DNA of 64,000 bases, taken from assembly GCA_047967505.1 (NCBI GenBank), contig CM106539.1. One strand, written 5' to 3'. Below the pieces are notes generated by a model. It saw nothing but the letters and a program-made list of their open reading frames with translations. It did no database searches and was not told the DNA's origin. The DNA comes from Dipteris shenzhenensis (lineage: Eukaryota; Polypodiophyta; Polypodiopsida; Gleicheniales). A program made the position numbers and the translations under genes. Below are positions 11,084-23,374 of the stretch, in pieces. Each line of letters begins with the position of its first letter. Position 1 is the first letter of the stretch.

Positions 11084-13560
11084 TTAGAAATAATAAAGTA
11101 GCTCAAGTGTCCTCATTGAATGCAAACTCAACCGCATTTCTTTTGTTTTCCTTTTTCTAAAATTTTCAATGTTACTTGGCCCTCCTTTGATTGGTGGAGG
11201 GCTATTTTATTTCTTGGGTAAAAGGCCCCAAAATGAGCTCCCTTTTTTCCTAATGTGAGCATGAACAGAGCCTGACGGTACACCTATTAGCCACCCCATG
11301 CAACCTGACTCAAGTCAGTTGCTTGCCCAATATGAGGATCGCTAGTTGCAAGCATTCTTATGCCGACAGTACCACCTTGAGCACTCGGATCCCCAAGCCA
11401 AGGGCAAAAGTATATAGTAGAAGCCCATTACGATCGAAGATCTTTTGAGAGATGAGACGGTCACCATTGGCCTCCATCCAAGAGCTCAAGCTGTCATGGC
11501 AACCCCCATTATGCCCCAGGTCTCGGCTTCAGTGGCAACCACCTTGTTCATCACTAGCTCCTCCTCCTCTCCATGGGCAAGCCTCACAAAAGCCCTATAG
11601 TTTTTTAGTGTGCCCCATTATCGAGCACCGATTGGTTACAGCCGAGTTACAGCCACATGATAGTCGAGTAGCTCTCCCATGCCGATCAAATGGAATAGCA
11701 ACTATTCAAGGCAATGGCCTAGCTCCCACAATTAGCACGAATAATTCTATAGAGATCGGCAAGAACATGCCCCTCAACTCTCCTTTAGGCATAGCTCTTG
11801 CATGGGACAGCCACAACTTAATGGTCACCACCCAAGCCACAAGGAAAATGGCCCTCGATCGAGCACAAGAGAACCACAACAAGGTAGAGGAGCTTGAGCT
11901 TTCAATCACCAAGCTCAAGGATGAGCTCACCGCGCAAGTGAATCCCTAGTCCAAGCACTCATGGACCAGGTCGACAAAGCAGAGTCCCACTTTTGAACTG
12001 TAGATGAACAACGAGTGCAAGCAGAGGCACAGTAAGCAAGGACTCAGGAGGGCTACAATTGCTAGATCCAGACCCTGTAGGATCTCTTGGCATAGAAACG
12101 TGCACTAACTGTGTCAATGAAGGAATAGAACGAGTGGTTGCATACCCGCAACCACCCAGAGGACTCAGGGTTGGAAGATCATGAGCAACAATAATTTTAG
12201 ATGTACAGGGAGGTATCCACATAGTCAGCCACTTACACACTCGCTCCATGCACTATCCCCCAAACACTCCAAATGCACTTTGATGCACTCCACGAACAGA
12301 ATCGCATCTTCCACCTCGACCTCACTGCTCCACTTTCTCTGGATGCCCTCCAAACCATCCTTTGCCATAATCCTGATCATTGCCACCCCATTCTCACCAT
12401 GTCTTATTTCTGGTTATGCCACCATCTAGTGTCTCTCTCCTTTGCCCCTATGACCTCCAAACCCTGGCCGCCCATCCAATTTTTCTTAATTTCCAAGCAT
12501 GGTGTCGAGTCATCATGGAGTCCACAAATTATCCTTCGAACGATGATGTGATGCAATTAGCCAAGCCCAAGGAACTCAGCCCATGGATCTGCACTCTAGA
12601 CAGTCTTCAACATGACATCAATTGAATGCAGACCTATGACCAAGCCTTCACAATACAAATGCAAGGGCATCTCGTGGCTTACCAATCCATGACCTACCAT
12701 CCCATCACCATAATAATACTCTACAATTGGGTGTTACAAGCTCTCCAAGACTCACTTGAGTCCTTGGTTAGCAATTTTGATACAATCCATGTAGCATACC
12801 CAAAGGAAGTTGCCAAGGAGGAGGGCCAAGAAGCCATCACAGTATTTCATTCTTCTATCCCACCTGATGAGCTCCCACAACTGCCTCCCCTTGCTCCCAC
12901 CCAACCCACCCAACAAGCCACCCAACTCGTACCACCCTCCCTTCCTCGCACAAATCTTCTTGAGTACTCTTCTAATGCTTGTAGCACCAACATCGCATAG
13001 CGCAGGACCACCCAGTCCATCTCATCTACCGCCCCAATCGACCTCTCAGAAGAGGCCCTCAATACACTACTTAAGTCAGCCCATTTTGTACATACGCCCA
13101 CTGACATGGCACCCACAGGGTGAACCGATGAGGAACCCATGCCAATGGAAGATGAGGTTCCTCCAACACCTTCCTCCTCCCCACCAAAAGATGTACAATG
13201 GAGGCCCAACTTACAACCATTCCAGGAACTGTCTGATAGTGCACTCATGCACCAGTGGAAGAAGCAGCTCGAAGGCTCCCACCTCCACCTCTTCAAAATC
13301 CTGGAAGTGCACCCCCTTACATAGTTCATCACCTAGTCTTTCAATGATTGGTGGCGGGGAACACATATGTAGTGTGCATGGTCAGAATTATGCTGTGCTC
13401 CAGAGCCCTCTCCAAGCCCCTAGCTCATGTCTCCCATATCCTTTGCTCCCATAAAATGGACATCAAGAATGGGGACAATGACCTCAAGAGGCTCATCATT
13501 TCCTCTCCCCTTTCCTCTACCTCCTTACCTCACACACTTGCTGGGACCCACATTTGATCA
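11084..13560 (+). other. Decayed unknown coding region
   Basis: A series of plus-strand open frames (11452-11949, 12181-12429, 12626-13000, 12810-13454) with Pro/Ser-rich composition. The piece at 11850-11945 looks like a short coiled coil (NHNKVEELELSITKLKDEL). Nothing matches a family I know. The layout, an N-terminal low-complexity region followed by a coiled coil, would fit a gag-like protein of an unclassified retroelement, but no protease, RT or zinc knuckle is visible. Confidence 0.3.
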
Positions 13561-13940
13561 GTAAACAGTTCTACAAAATGTTAAACAAACAAAATACAAA
13601 CAATAGTGTGAAACATAAAAGCAGCTATGGAAATAGTAATGTAGAAAAGTTCCAATCTTTAAAACCAAACTGAAGCATGATGCTTCAAACTTCAAACTTT
13701 GCATCTTTGAACTTGAACATGAACTTGAAGCAAACAAAGATTCATGAACTTCAACTTCAAAACTTCATGAACTTCAACTTACAAAAAAATTTGGCCTCAA
13801 CGAGTGTGATTTCAACCCCTCTGCCTGAGGCATTTCAACCCTAGGCATTAGCTCAGCTAGTGGCTGAAATGCCTCTGCTTGAGGCATTTCAGCCCCAAGC
13901 ATCAGCTCAGCCACTGGCTGAAATCACCCTGGATGAGGTC
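13561..13940. other. Intergenic, with AACTTCA and GAGGCATTTCAG repeats
   Basis: No gene seen. 13680-13790 has repeated AACTTCA/CTTGAA words. 13815-13930 has repeats of GCCTGAGGCATTTCA and AGCTCAGC(c/t)A(c/g)TGGCTGAAAT, which recur inside and after the hairpin at 13941. Confidence 0.6.
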
Positions 13941-14120
13941 CAAAAAAGGCCCCCAGAGAGGTTGAGTTGATGCCTAGGGCTGAAATGCCTCAGGCATAGG
14001 CAAAAAAAATTCCCCTAGAGAGGGCGTGTCGACGCATCCTCTCTAGGGGAATTTGTTTTGACTATGCCTGAGGCATTTCAACCCTAAACATTAACTCAAC
14101 CTCTCTGGGGGCCTTTTTTG
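13941..14120. repeat. 180-bp hairpin (long imperfect palindrome)
   Basis: Arms of about 85 bp run inward from CAAAAAAGGCCCCCAGAG (13941) and GGGGGCCTTTTTTG (ending 14120). They include paired AGAGAGGTTGAGTT/AACTCAACCTCTCT and TTCCCCTAGAGAGG/CCTCTCTAGGGGAA. The loop is GCGTGTCGACGCAT. Another partial GGCCTTTT...AGGCATTTT set follows to about 14300. It is a probable fold-back element. Confidence 0.75.
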
Positions 14121-14315
14121 CACCTCATTCAATGCGCCCTCTCTAGGGGCTTTTTTTTGGCCCTTGCCTAAGGCATTTTAGGCCCACGCATTAGCTCAGA
14201 TAGTGGCTGAAATCACCTTGGCTGAGGTCTAAAAAAGGTCCCCAGAGATGCCACTCCGGTGCGCCTTCTCTGGAGCATGGTTTTGCTCCAGACATGGGGC
14301 ATTTCACTATCAAAG

Positions 14316-14656
14316 TGTGGATCATACTAGCCTAATCTATTATTCAATGAGCATATAGATCATGGAGGATCAAACCAAATATGAAAAACTATGGGGAGAG
14401 AGACAGAAATTATGAAACACTCAATCTATTGTAATGTGTGTGTGTACTCAACAATACATGATAAGCCTCTTATATAGAGAGCGCCCTTAGAATAGTCAAC
14501 ACTTGTGGGATCCTCTGATCCACATCTCTCCTTGTGGATATCCTTCATCCACATCTCCACATCATGTAGTCCACATCCTAGGGTGGCTACTTTAATTCTT
14601 TCCTTAGCACATACCTTTTCCTTTAATCTATGTGCACATGGCACCATATCTCAACA
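14316..14656 (-). repeat. LTR of a second Copia-like family
   Basis: In minus orientation it starts TGTTGAGATATGGTGCC and ends about GATCCACA, roughly 341 bp. A polypurine tract (AAGGGGAGG, complement at 14657-14665) directly precedes the LTR, and an in-LTR TATA motif (CTCTATATAAGAGG) lies at about 14468-14481. I found no coding region or second LTR beside it, so it is either a 3' LTR of a non-coding element or a truncated remnant. Confidence 0.6.
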
Positions 14657-15702
14657 CCTCCCCTTGGTGCCATGATCCATTGGCTATTGCAAGGTGGTTA
14701 GATGTGAGTTTACATTCCATCGCATCCCCTTAATGCATGCATTGCTACTTAAGGTGGTCAAGCTCCCCTGGGTGCTGTCATAGCTACTCTCAAGTGGTCA
14801 GGCTTGATTTACAAACATGTGGGCTGAAGGTGGCAAGGTTGTTTCATCTGAATACATGTTGTTGATGGCGTTCTCTTCTTTGCTTGATGTAGCTAGATGC
14901 ATGATTTTTGTTCTTCCATGTGCCTTAATTCTTTCTATGTGGATGCCATGATTTGTGCTATGGTCATCTCATACACTTGTGCTATTGGCATGCTTTTTGC
15001 ATTCATGCATCACTTTTCCATTTCTTGCAAAGGTATTACCAATTGATTTCTTTCAATATTGGTAGTGTCTAATTGTATATAATGATTCTGATTTGACAGG
15101 TGCATAGAGCTCAAAATGACAATCACTTTTTCATTTTGGAGTGTGTCCAAATTCCTCTTGGATTGCAAGTTATGCCTTGTCAAAGTTTTTCTAAAAAAGA
15201 GGGCTTTTGATGATGTGGCACAAGGGGAATTCACATGAATAATTTAAACTGTGCTTAACAAGGGCCTCTATGCTTAGGCGGCACTGCTGATTATACATGC
15301 TTATGTGGCACTATCAAATAATCCTAAACCAAAACCTAACCATGGTTTAGTGTGGGTTGCTTGACCAATGACCAAACCCAGGGTGACCTGATTCAACCAC
15401 CATGATCCAACCATATCTACCAATGACCACACCTTGGCTAACCAAGGTAAAACTTATCTTGGGTCAAGTTCTATCTAGGCAATGTGTCTTTTTATGGAGA
15501 ACCTTAGCAGAGATGGTGATGAAAAATATTACGCGGCTCTAAATGATGATGGCATTTATGAGGCACTAGATCTGATGGAAAAGGGCACTTTCTGTGTAAG
15601 TCATCTATAGAGTGCACTGCGAGTTGCTGTTGAGAGCTCTGCAGGTTACTATTGAGAGCTCGATGGATGTTGGAGGTTGCTGATGTATGCCTTGCCGCTA
15701 CT
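14657..15702. other. No gene seen; possible internal part of a non-coding LTR element
   Basis: Starts with the polypurine tract of the neighbouring LTR. It has loose repeats of AAGGTGGTCA/AAGTGGTCAGG near 14690-14830. No long open frame with family motifs was found up to the start of element E1 at 15703. Confidence 0.4.
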
Positions 15703-16020
15703 AACACCATATTAGAGAATTTGGAAAAATCTTGATAATTTGGGAATTTTTGAGGGGTTGTAATTATGTAACATTCAATATTTTTCATTGATTTTTCCCA
15801 TAGATTTGGCAGTCCATCCAAATCTCACAAATGTGCATGGTTTGCATCAACATAAATAAAATGTCAAATGTTGAGGTTTCGACCAATGCATGGTATTTTT
15901 TGAGGTATTGCAATTACAATGCATTGAGTGCACTCCATTGACTTTCTCACTGGCTTTGGCCGTGTATATGAAACTCACAGTTTGGAGTGTGAATGTTCTA
16001 CATTAGCCGGGAAAAAAACA

Positions 16021-18150
16021 TTGCATCAATATCCTCATGTGTATGCCCGATCATCAAGAATCCCAACTGAATTGACTTGAAAATCCTCGAGCAACAAGTA
16101 ATGATAGGGGAATGATAGGTATGCAAACAAGTACCTATTCTTGTTTTCAGAACCACAATTATCCAACTACAACAATAGGTGTTCGGGTAGTTTCTTATAA
16201 GGATTTTCTAGATGGGAACTTCCAAGTTCAAGGTCTTTGAATGTTCCACCCACTACTCCAAGCTGAAGTTGTTGCTTCTCGTTAGAAACATAGTGAGAAT
16301 CCAATGCTTCTCTTGAGGTTAGTGCGTTTAGCAGAGCATTGTCAGACCTTGGCATCCCATCATGTACCAAATCTCCAAGTGCATGGTTATCAAATCTTTC
16401 AAGATTTCTCAAACACAAAGCCAATGAACCGATTGTGAAGTTAGGATCCGATAGCCACAAGGATAAAGAAAAGTGACCATAACGTCCTTGACCATGTCCA
16501 GGTGTTATCATGCTAGTCAAAGCCACTGGGAGCTGAAAGGATTTGTCTGTGTCCCTTGAATGATTGCATAATCTAGGGATGGCTGTCTTCTTTTGGTCCA
16601 TCTTATCATGGATAATGCACAAGTATTTCTGAGGATACATTTCAAAAAATCTGCACCAAGTGTAGTACACATTTCTACAACTTTTTTGTTATAACATGTG
16701 CTTTCTTCTATCTTCCATTGACTTATTACATTCATTTTGGCATTTTGTCGCTGCAAGCTGAGCCTTGATTGCACTACATAAACCACACTTAGAGAATTCA
16801 CTTGTTCTTGAAAAAGCTACATGCTTGAATTCAGAGTTCCATATGTGGTTGAACGTGGAAGTTGACATCTCCTTACAACCCAAACTATGCTTTAGCTGCA
16901 TGTTAACCTCATAGAGAATATCAACCTGCTTGTATACATCTGGTATCACCAACTATGTTTCCCTTGATCCATCCTGAAGTGTTCTACTTTTATGTGGCAT
17001 ACGTTCAGAATTGTTATCCACAAAATCTTTGATTATGGCTCTACCCAGTTCTATGTGGTCCCAACCTCTCCACATGATTCCTTTATTACCATGCATGCAC
17101 CTTCGTATACCAATTTCAAATTGCTCCCTCTATCGATAAAATGTTGTTTTTGGAATACCATGCATGTCATACCATGCTCTACAACAAACTTGAATACCAT
17201 TCAATGAAAAGACATATTTGAACTGCCCATTGTCATCTTTTCGACAAGCAACCCCAAGAGTGTCATATACATAATTGGTGTGAGCCCCCAAACTTTGGCC
17301 CCAATACTCTATGCGTAATTTGGATATCATTTGACGATCGGCAAATTGACAACAATTTTGTTTACAACAATCAATCATAGATACTTTTGTGACTGCATCC
17401 CTTGTGAGTCTAGATGATGCTAATGGCATGCCATGTTTTTTAGCTTTCCTCTTTATCATGCAATAATGCCTCTTTTTTGTGGATTTTTCATTTGGGTCGT
17501 CATCTTCCATGTGCTTTTGCATAGAACCACTTGGAAAATTCATGGTGTCATCGATTCTTAATGAAGTTCCATCTAAAAAGGTTATTTGTGCAATGGGCCA
17601 TTTTATTAAGTGGATGGCATTGATGCCTGATACATCACTATGATACTTTTCAATTCCCACACCTAGATTACCTTCACCAAGCATCTCAAAATTTATAGGT
17701 TCAAATGGGTAGACATACAAAACAACACTTTCAGCAATGCTCTTGGTTTTCTGCTCATCCCATATTAAAACTTTCTTGTCCTTCCATGATTCTTGAATGG
17801 AAAACTCATCATTTTCACAATGTAGAGGTTCAACATCAATGGTATCTGATGTTATATCATTCATTGGTACAATAGCTCCATTGACATTGTCCACACAACT
17901 CATTGATCGTGCTTTCCAACGAACAACACTACCCAAAGCCTCATAGACTAAGAATGCATCCATTGTAGGAAATGGAAGAAGTGCACTTTCATCCATACAA
18001 ATATCGATCACCATTGATACGTTGTTTTCTCCCAAGGGCACACCTTGGCACATGTCATCATGTGATGTAGAGAATATTGTCCCAATGGCAACAATCTTTC
18101 CATTGACAAACAAGTTGACTTTAACCCCCACTTTCAATGTGGCACCTACA
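16021..18150 (-). pseudogene. E1 transposase-like gene, 3' truncated
   Basis: Minus-strand copy of the E2 gene at 20081-23293. The N-terminal region is intact over 335 codons (17130-18137), including the block (LPFPTMDAFLVYEALGSVV) that E2 breaks with a stop. It continues through a CxxC stretch (SKCGLCSAIKAQ) and HDKMDQKKTAIPRL, and ends in LDNCGSENKNRY just before the internal deletion, so the C-terminal third is absent. In-frame stops include TAG at 16167 (CAG in E2), TAA at 16689 (CAA in E2) and a TAG near 17128 (TAC in E2). It is useful as a comparator because E1 retains the coding base at three E2 stop sites. Confidence 0.75.
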
Positions 18151-18239
18151 TATATAGCATTTGTTATAGTTCAATATTGATATCTGATGGTGTGACTTAG
18201 GATGAAAATGCTTTACAAGATTTCATTGCACGACCAAAT

Positions 18240-18985
18240 CTTCCTAAACTTTGGTGCTTTGAATTTTAGCCAGTAAAATTTGGCTACATGGCCAAATCTT
18301 CATAGACCATGGTGCTTTGAAAGGGAGATAGCAAGATTTGTCCACACAGCCAAATCTCCCGAGATGCTGGTGCTTCAAGAAACCATCAAGATTTATCCAC
18401 ACAACCAAATCTACTTAGACCTTGGTGGTTTGAAAGAAGCCAAATCTCCACATACCCTAGTGCTTTCCAAGAAGCCCACAATATTTGGCCACATGGTCGA
18501 ATCTCCCCATACCCTGGTGCTTTGAAAGGAGCCAACAAGATTTGGCCACCAAATCTCCTAAGACACTAGTGCTTTGAAAGAAGCAATAAGATTTGGCCAT
18601 ACAGCCAAATCTACTCAAACCTTGGTGCTTTCAAAGAAGCTAGCAAGATTTGGATGCACGACCAAATCCTTCGAGACCTTGGTGACTTCTTTCAAAGCAC
18701 TACGAAGATTTGGTTGTGGCGTTCTTTTAAACTTGGGGAGATTTGGTCATGTGGCCAAATCTTGTAGGCTTCTTTCAAAGCACTAGGGTATGGGGAGTTT
18801 TGGTCGTGCAACCAAATCTTGCATGCTTCTTTCAAATCACGAGGTTCTGGGATTCATGTGGCCAAATCTTTCAAAGCACCAGGGTTTGGGAAAATTTTGC
18901 CATGCTGCCAAATGTTGCTAGCTTCTTTCAAATCAATAGGAAGATTTGGCCACATGGCCAAATCTTCAAACGTTCAAATGTTAAA
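18240..18985. repeat. Palindrome array of E1, left half
   Basis: About a dozen degenerate copies of the ~24-bp palindrome AGATTTGGCC-(a/g)yrt-GGCCAAATCT, spaced about 45-60 bp. The spacers have the pattern CCTTGGTGCTTTGAAAGAAGC. It corresponds to E2 23375-24140. It lies upstream of the minus-strand gene, inside its presumed first intron. Confidence 0.85.
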
Positions 18986-19480
18986 TTTAAAAATTGAAAA
19001 TTCAAATTTTAAAATTTAAATTTTAAAGTTCAAAATTCAAAATTCAAATTTTAAATTTTAAAATTCAAATTTTAAATTTTAAAATTCAAATTTGAAATTT
19101 CAAAATTCAAATTTTAAAGTTTAAAATTCAAATTTGAAATTTCGAAATTCAAATTTCAAGTTTCAAGTTTCAAATTTTAAAATTCAAATCTAGAGATCCT
19201 ACTTTCAAAAACATCATACATGCTTTTCATGAGTCATGCTATTACACTTTAAAATCATACTTTTACTTTAAAAGCAAACCTAAAAATGTAAAACTATTAA
19301 AAAACCAAAACTTTAAAAGGCAAAGCTAAACAAACCTTTTAAAACAAGCATAAAAAGTAAAACTATGAGAAGGAATTGAATTCATCTTCATGGGGGATCA
19401 AGTGCTAGGCTCACCTTGTTCTCTCCCTTCCTAGATTTCAAATGTGTAACTAGGGTGGTTTGAGAGCCTTAGGACAATGT
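18986..19480. other. AT-rich AAATTCAAATTTT tract and presumed 5' exon end
   Basis: 18990-19190 is a low-complexity run of AAATTCAAATTTTAAA words. Further on, in minus orientation, GGGAGAGAACAAG followed by GTGAGC (about 19408-19430) looks like an exon end and 5' splice donor. The same motif is kept in E2 near 24487. Otherwise no gene. Confidence 0.5.
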
Positions 19481-19486
19481 CTTAGA

Positions 19487-19490
19487 TGGG
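19487..19490. repeat. 4-bp target-site duplication TGGG of E2
   Basis: TGGG precedes the left terminus of E2 and is repeated directly after its right terminus at 33579-33582. The uninterrupted sequence at 24541-24575 has TGGG once, followed by GTAGTTCTTGG, exactly as expected for the empty site. Confidence 0.85.
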
Positions 19491-19520
19491 AACACCATAT
19501 TAGAGAATTTGGGAAAATCC
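19491..19520 (+). repeat. E2 left terminal inverted repeat (30 bp)
   Basis: AACACCATATTAGAGAATTT followed by GGGAAAATCC. It is a perfect 30-of-30 reverse complement of 33549-33578. The inner sequences then diverge. E1 at 15703 has the same end with two mismatches. Confidence 0.9.
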
Positions 19521-20080
19521 TAATAATTTGGGAACTTTTGAGGGGTTGTAATTATGTAACATTTAATGTTTTTCATTGATTTTTCCCATAGATTTGGGAG
19601 TCCATCCAAATCTTGCAAATGTGCATGGTTTGCATCAACATAAATAAAATGTCAAATGTTGAGGTTTCGACCTATGCATGGTATTTTTTGAGGGGTTACA
19701 ATTACAATGCATTGAGTGCACTCCATCGACTTTCTCCCTGGATTTGGCTGTGTATATGAAACTCACAATTTGGAGTGTGCCTGTTCTGCATTAGCCGAGA
19801 AAAAAACATCATATGTTTGAGTTTAATGAAGCATTTTTTGCCTCTTCTCGAAAAAAGGTGGTGTTCAAAAACACCATTTTAGTTTAGTTGGAGAAAAAGT
19901 AAGAATGCAACACTAGTCCTTGATATTTTGTCGAGTGTGCAAAACTTGCAACCACAAAGCAATGGTCTGTAAAAAAAAAGATAAAGAAAAAGGATCAATG
20001 TCATACCTTCCAAATATTTGTCAGTATTCAAATAAATTATTGTTGTGCAAGGAAAAAAAAGTCATGCTATTCAAGTACCT
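19521..20080. other. E2 left subterminal region
   Basis: No convincing gene. 19857-19875 carries GGTGGTGTTCAAAAACACC. Its reverse complement (GGTGTTTTTGAACACCAC) occurs in the right subterminal region at 32978-32995, which makes an internal inverted repeat pair. The first ~310 bp are shared with E1. Confidence 0.6.
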
Positions 20081-23000
20081 TCACTCCATTGTGGAGTCAA
20101 CATCAGAGTCAGAATCTGTTCTATGAGACAAATTGGATAAAGCTCGCTTGCGTGCAATGGTTGGTATCTTCACCTTGATGGGGAGGTTGCTGCTCTTCGA
20201 GGAAACCTTCTTTGAGAGGTTACATTTTGGAACCCATGACCATACAATAGCATCAGCAGATTCCCAACGTGGAGGATCACCTTTATTGCACATCCAAATC
20301 TTGTTCCAACAATCTGCATACACCTCCTCAATTTCTACATTGTGTCTTTTGCATATAGGTGCCCAATATTGTATGAAAACCTTCTTGAAATTTTTAGATT
20401 TATTATCCTTCTGTACATCAGTTTGAGCAATGCTTAGCCAAATTGCGTAAATTTTTTCGGCTAGTCGGACCAAAAGAAAGTGTCCTTTTTGTACATCAAC
20501 CATTGGATCAAATGATTGTTTTGGCTTTTTCCTTTGAGGTCCACAGTAATGATCATTCAACTCTTCAATTCCTTGAAACTCATCATTTTCATTATCAAAT
20601 ACTTGCACACAATCAATATGTTGTGTCTTTGGCCAAAATCTCTTATACATGCCCTCTACACTATTGTTTGGTTTATCAAGCTCATCAATCATGTTCTTCC
20701 AGTACTTCACTACTGGCTTGTAAAACTTTGTGAAAGATGCTTCTGGACCTTGCAGGTGTGCCCATTTTTCCCAAAAGCGTACATACTCCTTGATACCAAC
20801 TATCACATCTAAGTGATCCTTTATATACCTGGTTACATAAGGCGGCTCTCCACTTGGTAGCATTGGATGACCATCCGGATGTCTCTTCCACAACTCAATG
20901 CCACCTTCACTTGGTTGCTAATCTAATGATTGTGGATGCACTTTATATTCATGATAGGAACTTCATTTCGCATAAAGAACAAAAATTGGAGAGGCTTTGA
21001 GTGTCCCACTAAAGAACCTTTCCCATCGCATAGGCATCCATCAACATAGCTCTTGAAATCAGGGACTTTCGTTACCAAAAATGGCGTTGGAGAAGACTCC
21101 TCACATTGTCTAAAAGTATCCATGAGATGTGCAAATGTCAATGTTTGGCTAGTTCTTAACCTCTCTGAAAACTTGCTAAACATTGCATCAATATCCTCAT
21201 GTGTATGCCCAACCATCAAGAATCCCAATTGAATTGACTTGAAAATCCCTCGAGCAACAAGTAATGATAGGTATGCAAACAAGTACCTATTCTTGTTTTC
21301 AGAACCACAATTATCCAACTGCAACAATAGGTGTTCGGGTAGTTTCTTATAAGGATTTTCTTGATGGGCACTTCCAAGTCCAAGGTCTTTGAATGTTCCA
21401 CCCACTGCTCCAAGATGAAGTTGTTGCTTGCCATTAGAAACATAGTGAGAATCCAATGCTTCTCTTGAGGTTAGTGCATTTAGCAGAGCGTTGTCAGACC
21501 TTGGCATCCCATCATGTACCAAAGCTCCAAGTGCATGGTTATCAAATCTTTCAAGATTTCTCAAACACAAAGCCAATGAACCAATTGTGAAGTTAGGATC
21601 CGACGGCCACAAGGATAAAGAAAAGTGACCATAACGTCCTTGACCATGTCCATGTGTTATCATGCCAGTCAAAGCCACTGGGAGCTGAAAGGACTTGTCT
21701 ATGTCCTTTGAACGATTGCGTAATCTAGGGATGGCTGTCTTCTTTTGGTCCATCTTATCATGGATAATGCACAAGTATGTCTAAGGATACATTTCAAAAA
21801 ATCTGCGCCAAGTGTAGTACACATTTCTATAACTTTTTTGTTGTAACATGTGTTTTCTTCTATCTTCCATCAACTTATTACGTTCATTTTGGCATTTTGT
21901 CACTGCAAGCTGAGCCTTGATTGCACTACATAAACCACACTTAGAGAATTCACTTGTTTTTAACAAAGTTACATGCTTGAATTCAGAGTTCCATATGCGG
22001 TTGAATGTGGAAGTTGACATCTCCTTACAACCCAAACTATGCTTTAATTGCATGTTAACTTCATAGAGAATATCAACCTGCTTGTATACATCCGGTATCA
22101 CCAACAGTGTTTCCCTTGATCCATCCTGAAGTGTCCTACTTTTGTGTGCCATATTCTTAGAATTGTTATCCACAAAATCTTGGATTATGGCTCTTCCCAG
22201 TTCTGTGTGGTCCCAACCTCTCCGCACGATTCCTTTATTACCATATATGCACCTTCATATACCAATTTCAAATTGCTCCCTGTATTGATAAAATGTTGTT
22301 TTTGGAATACCATGCATTTCATACCATGCTCTACAACAAACTTGAATACCATTCAAGGAAAAGTCATATTTGAACTGCCCATTGTCATCTTTTCGACAAG
22401 CAATCTCAAGAGTGTCATACACATGATTGGTGCGAGCCTCCAAACTTTGGCCCCAATACTCTATGCGTAATTTGGATATCATTTGACAATCGGCAAATTG
22501 ACAAAAATTTTGTTTACAACAATCAATCATAGATACTTTTATGACTGCATCCCTTGTGAGTCTAGATGATGCTAATGGCATGCCATGTTTTTTAGCTTTT
22601 CTCTTTATCATGCAGTAATGCCTCTTTTTTGTGGATTTTTCATTTGGGTCCTCATCTTCCATGTGCTTTTTCCCAGAACCACTTGAAGAATTCATGGTGT
22701 CATCGATTCTTAATGAAGTTCCATTTAAAAAGGTTATTTGTGCAATGGGCCATTTTATTAAGTGGATGGTATCGATGCCTGATACATCACTATGATAGTT
22801 TTCAATTCCCACACCTAGATTACCTTCACCAAGCATCTCAAAATTTATAGGTTCAAATGGGTAGACATACAAAACAACACCCTCTGCAATGCTCTTGGTT
22901 TTCTGCTCATCCCATATTAAGACTTTCTTGTCCTTCCATGATTCTTAAATGGAAAACTCATCATATTCACATAGAGGTTCAACGTCAATGGTATCTGATG

Positions 23001-23293
23001 TTATATCATTCATTGGTACAATAGCTCCATTGACATTGTCCACACAACTCATTGATCGTGCTTTCCAATGAACAACACTACCCAAAGCCTCATAGACTAA
23101 GAATGCATCCATTGTAGGAAATGGAAGAAGTGCACTTTCATCCATACAAATATCGATCGCCACCGATACATTGTTTTCTCCCAAGGGCACACCTTGGCAC
23201 ATGTCATCATGTGATGTAGAGAATATTGTCCCAATGGCAACAATCTTTCCACTGACAAGCAAGTTGACTTTAACCCCCACTTTCAATGTGGCA
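20081..23293 (-). pseudogene. Transposase-like protein (DUF8039-like plus DUF7869/RNase-H-like), broken
   Basis: One long frame, about 1,070 residues, probably entered by splicing at the acceptor TATGCAG|GTGCC (about 23293). The N-terminal ~100 residues (GTIFSTSHDDMCQGVPLG ... LLPFPTMDAFLVYEALGSVV) resemble the DUF8039 region of plant transposon proteins. A middle region has HGIPKTTFYQYRE and a CxxC stretch (FSKCGLCSAIKAQ). Next come HDKMDQKKTAIPRL, LQLDNCGSENKNRYL and VGHTHEDIDAMFSKF, the pattern of DUF7869, an RNase-H-like fold; the Asp, Asn and His residues are candidate catalytic positions. The C-terminal ~270 residues (ending DSDSDVDSTME) are unfamiliar. Damage: TAA at 22945, TGA at 22255, TAG at 21781 (E1 has CAA, CGA and CAG) and a frameshift near 20920. 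A role as the mobilising enzyme is inferred from position and family. Confidence 0.7.
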
Positions 23294-23374
23294 CCTGCAT
23301 AGTACATAGCATTTGTTATAGTTCAATATTGATATCTGATGGTGTGACTTAGGATGAAAATGCTTTACAAGATT

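Larger units (their letters stand above)
15703..19490. mobile_element. Element E1, left part (older copy of the TIR transposon)
   Basis: Begins with AACACCATATTAGAGAATTT, the same terminal repeat as E2 (28 of 30 bases match). 15703-16020 matches E2 19491-19807. 16021-19490 then matches E2 21183 to about 24557. E1 therefore lacks about 1.37 kb, deleted between two AAACA words. At 19490 E1 is interrupted by E2, and its sequence resumes at 33579. Confidence 0.85.
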
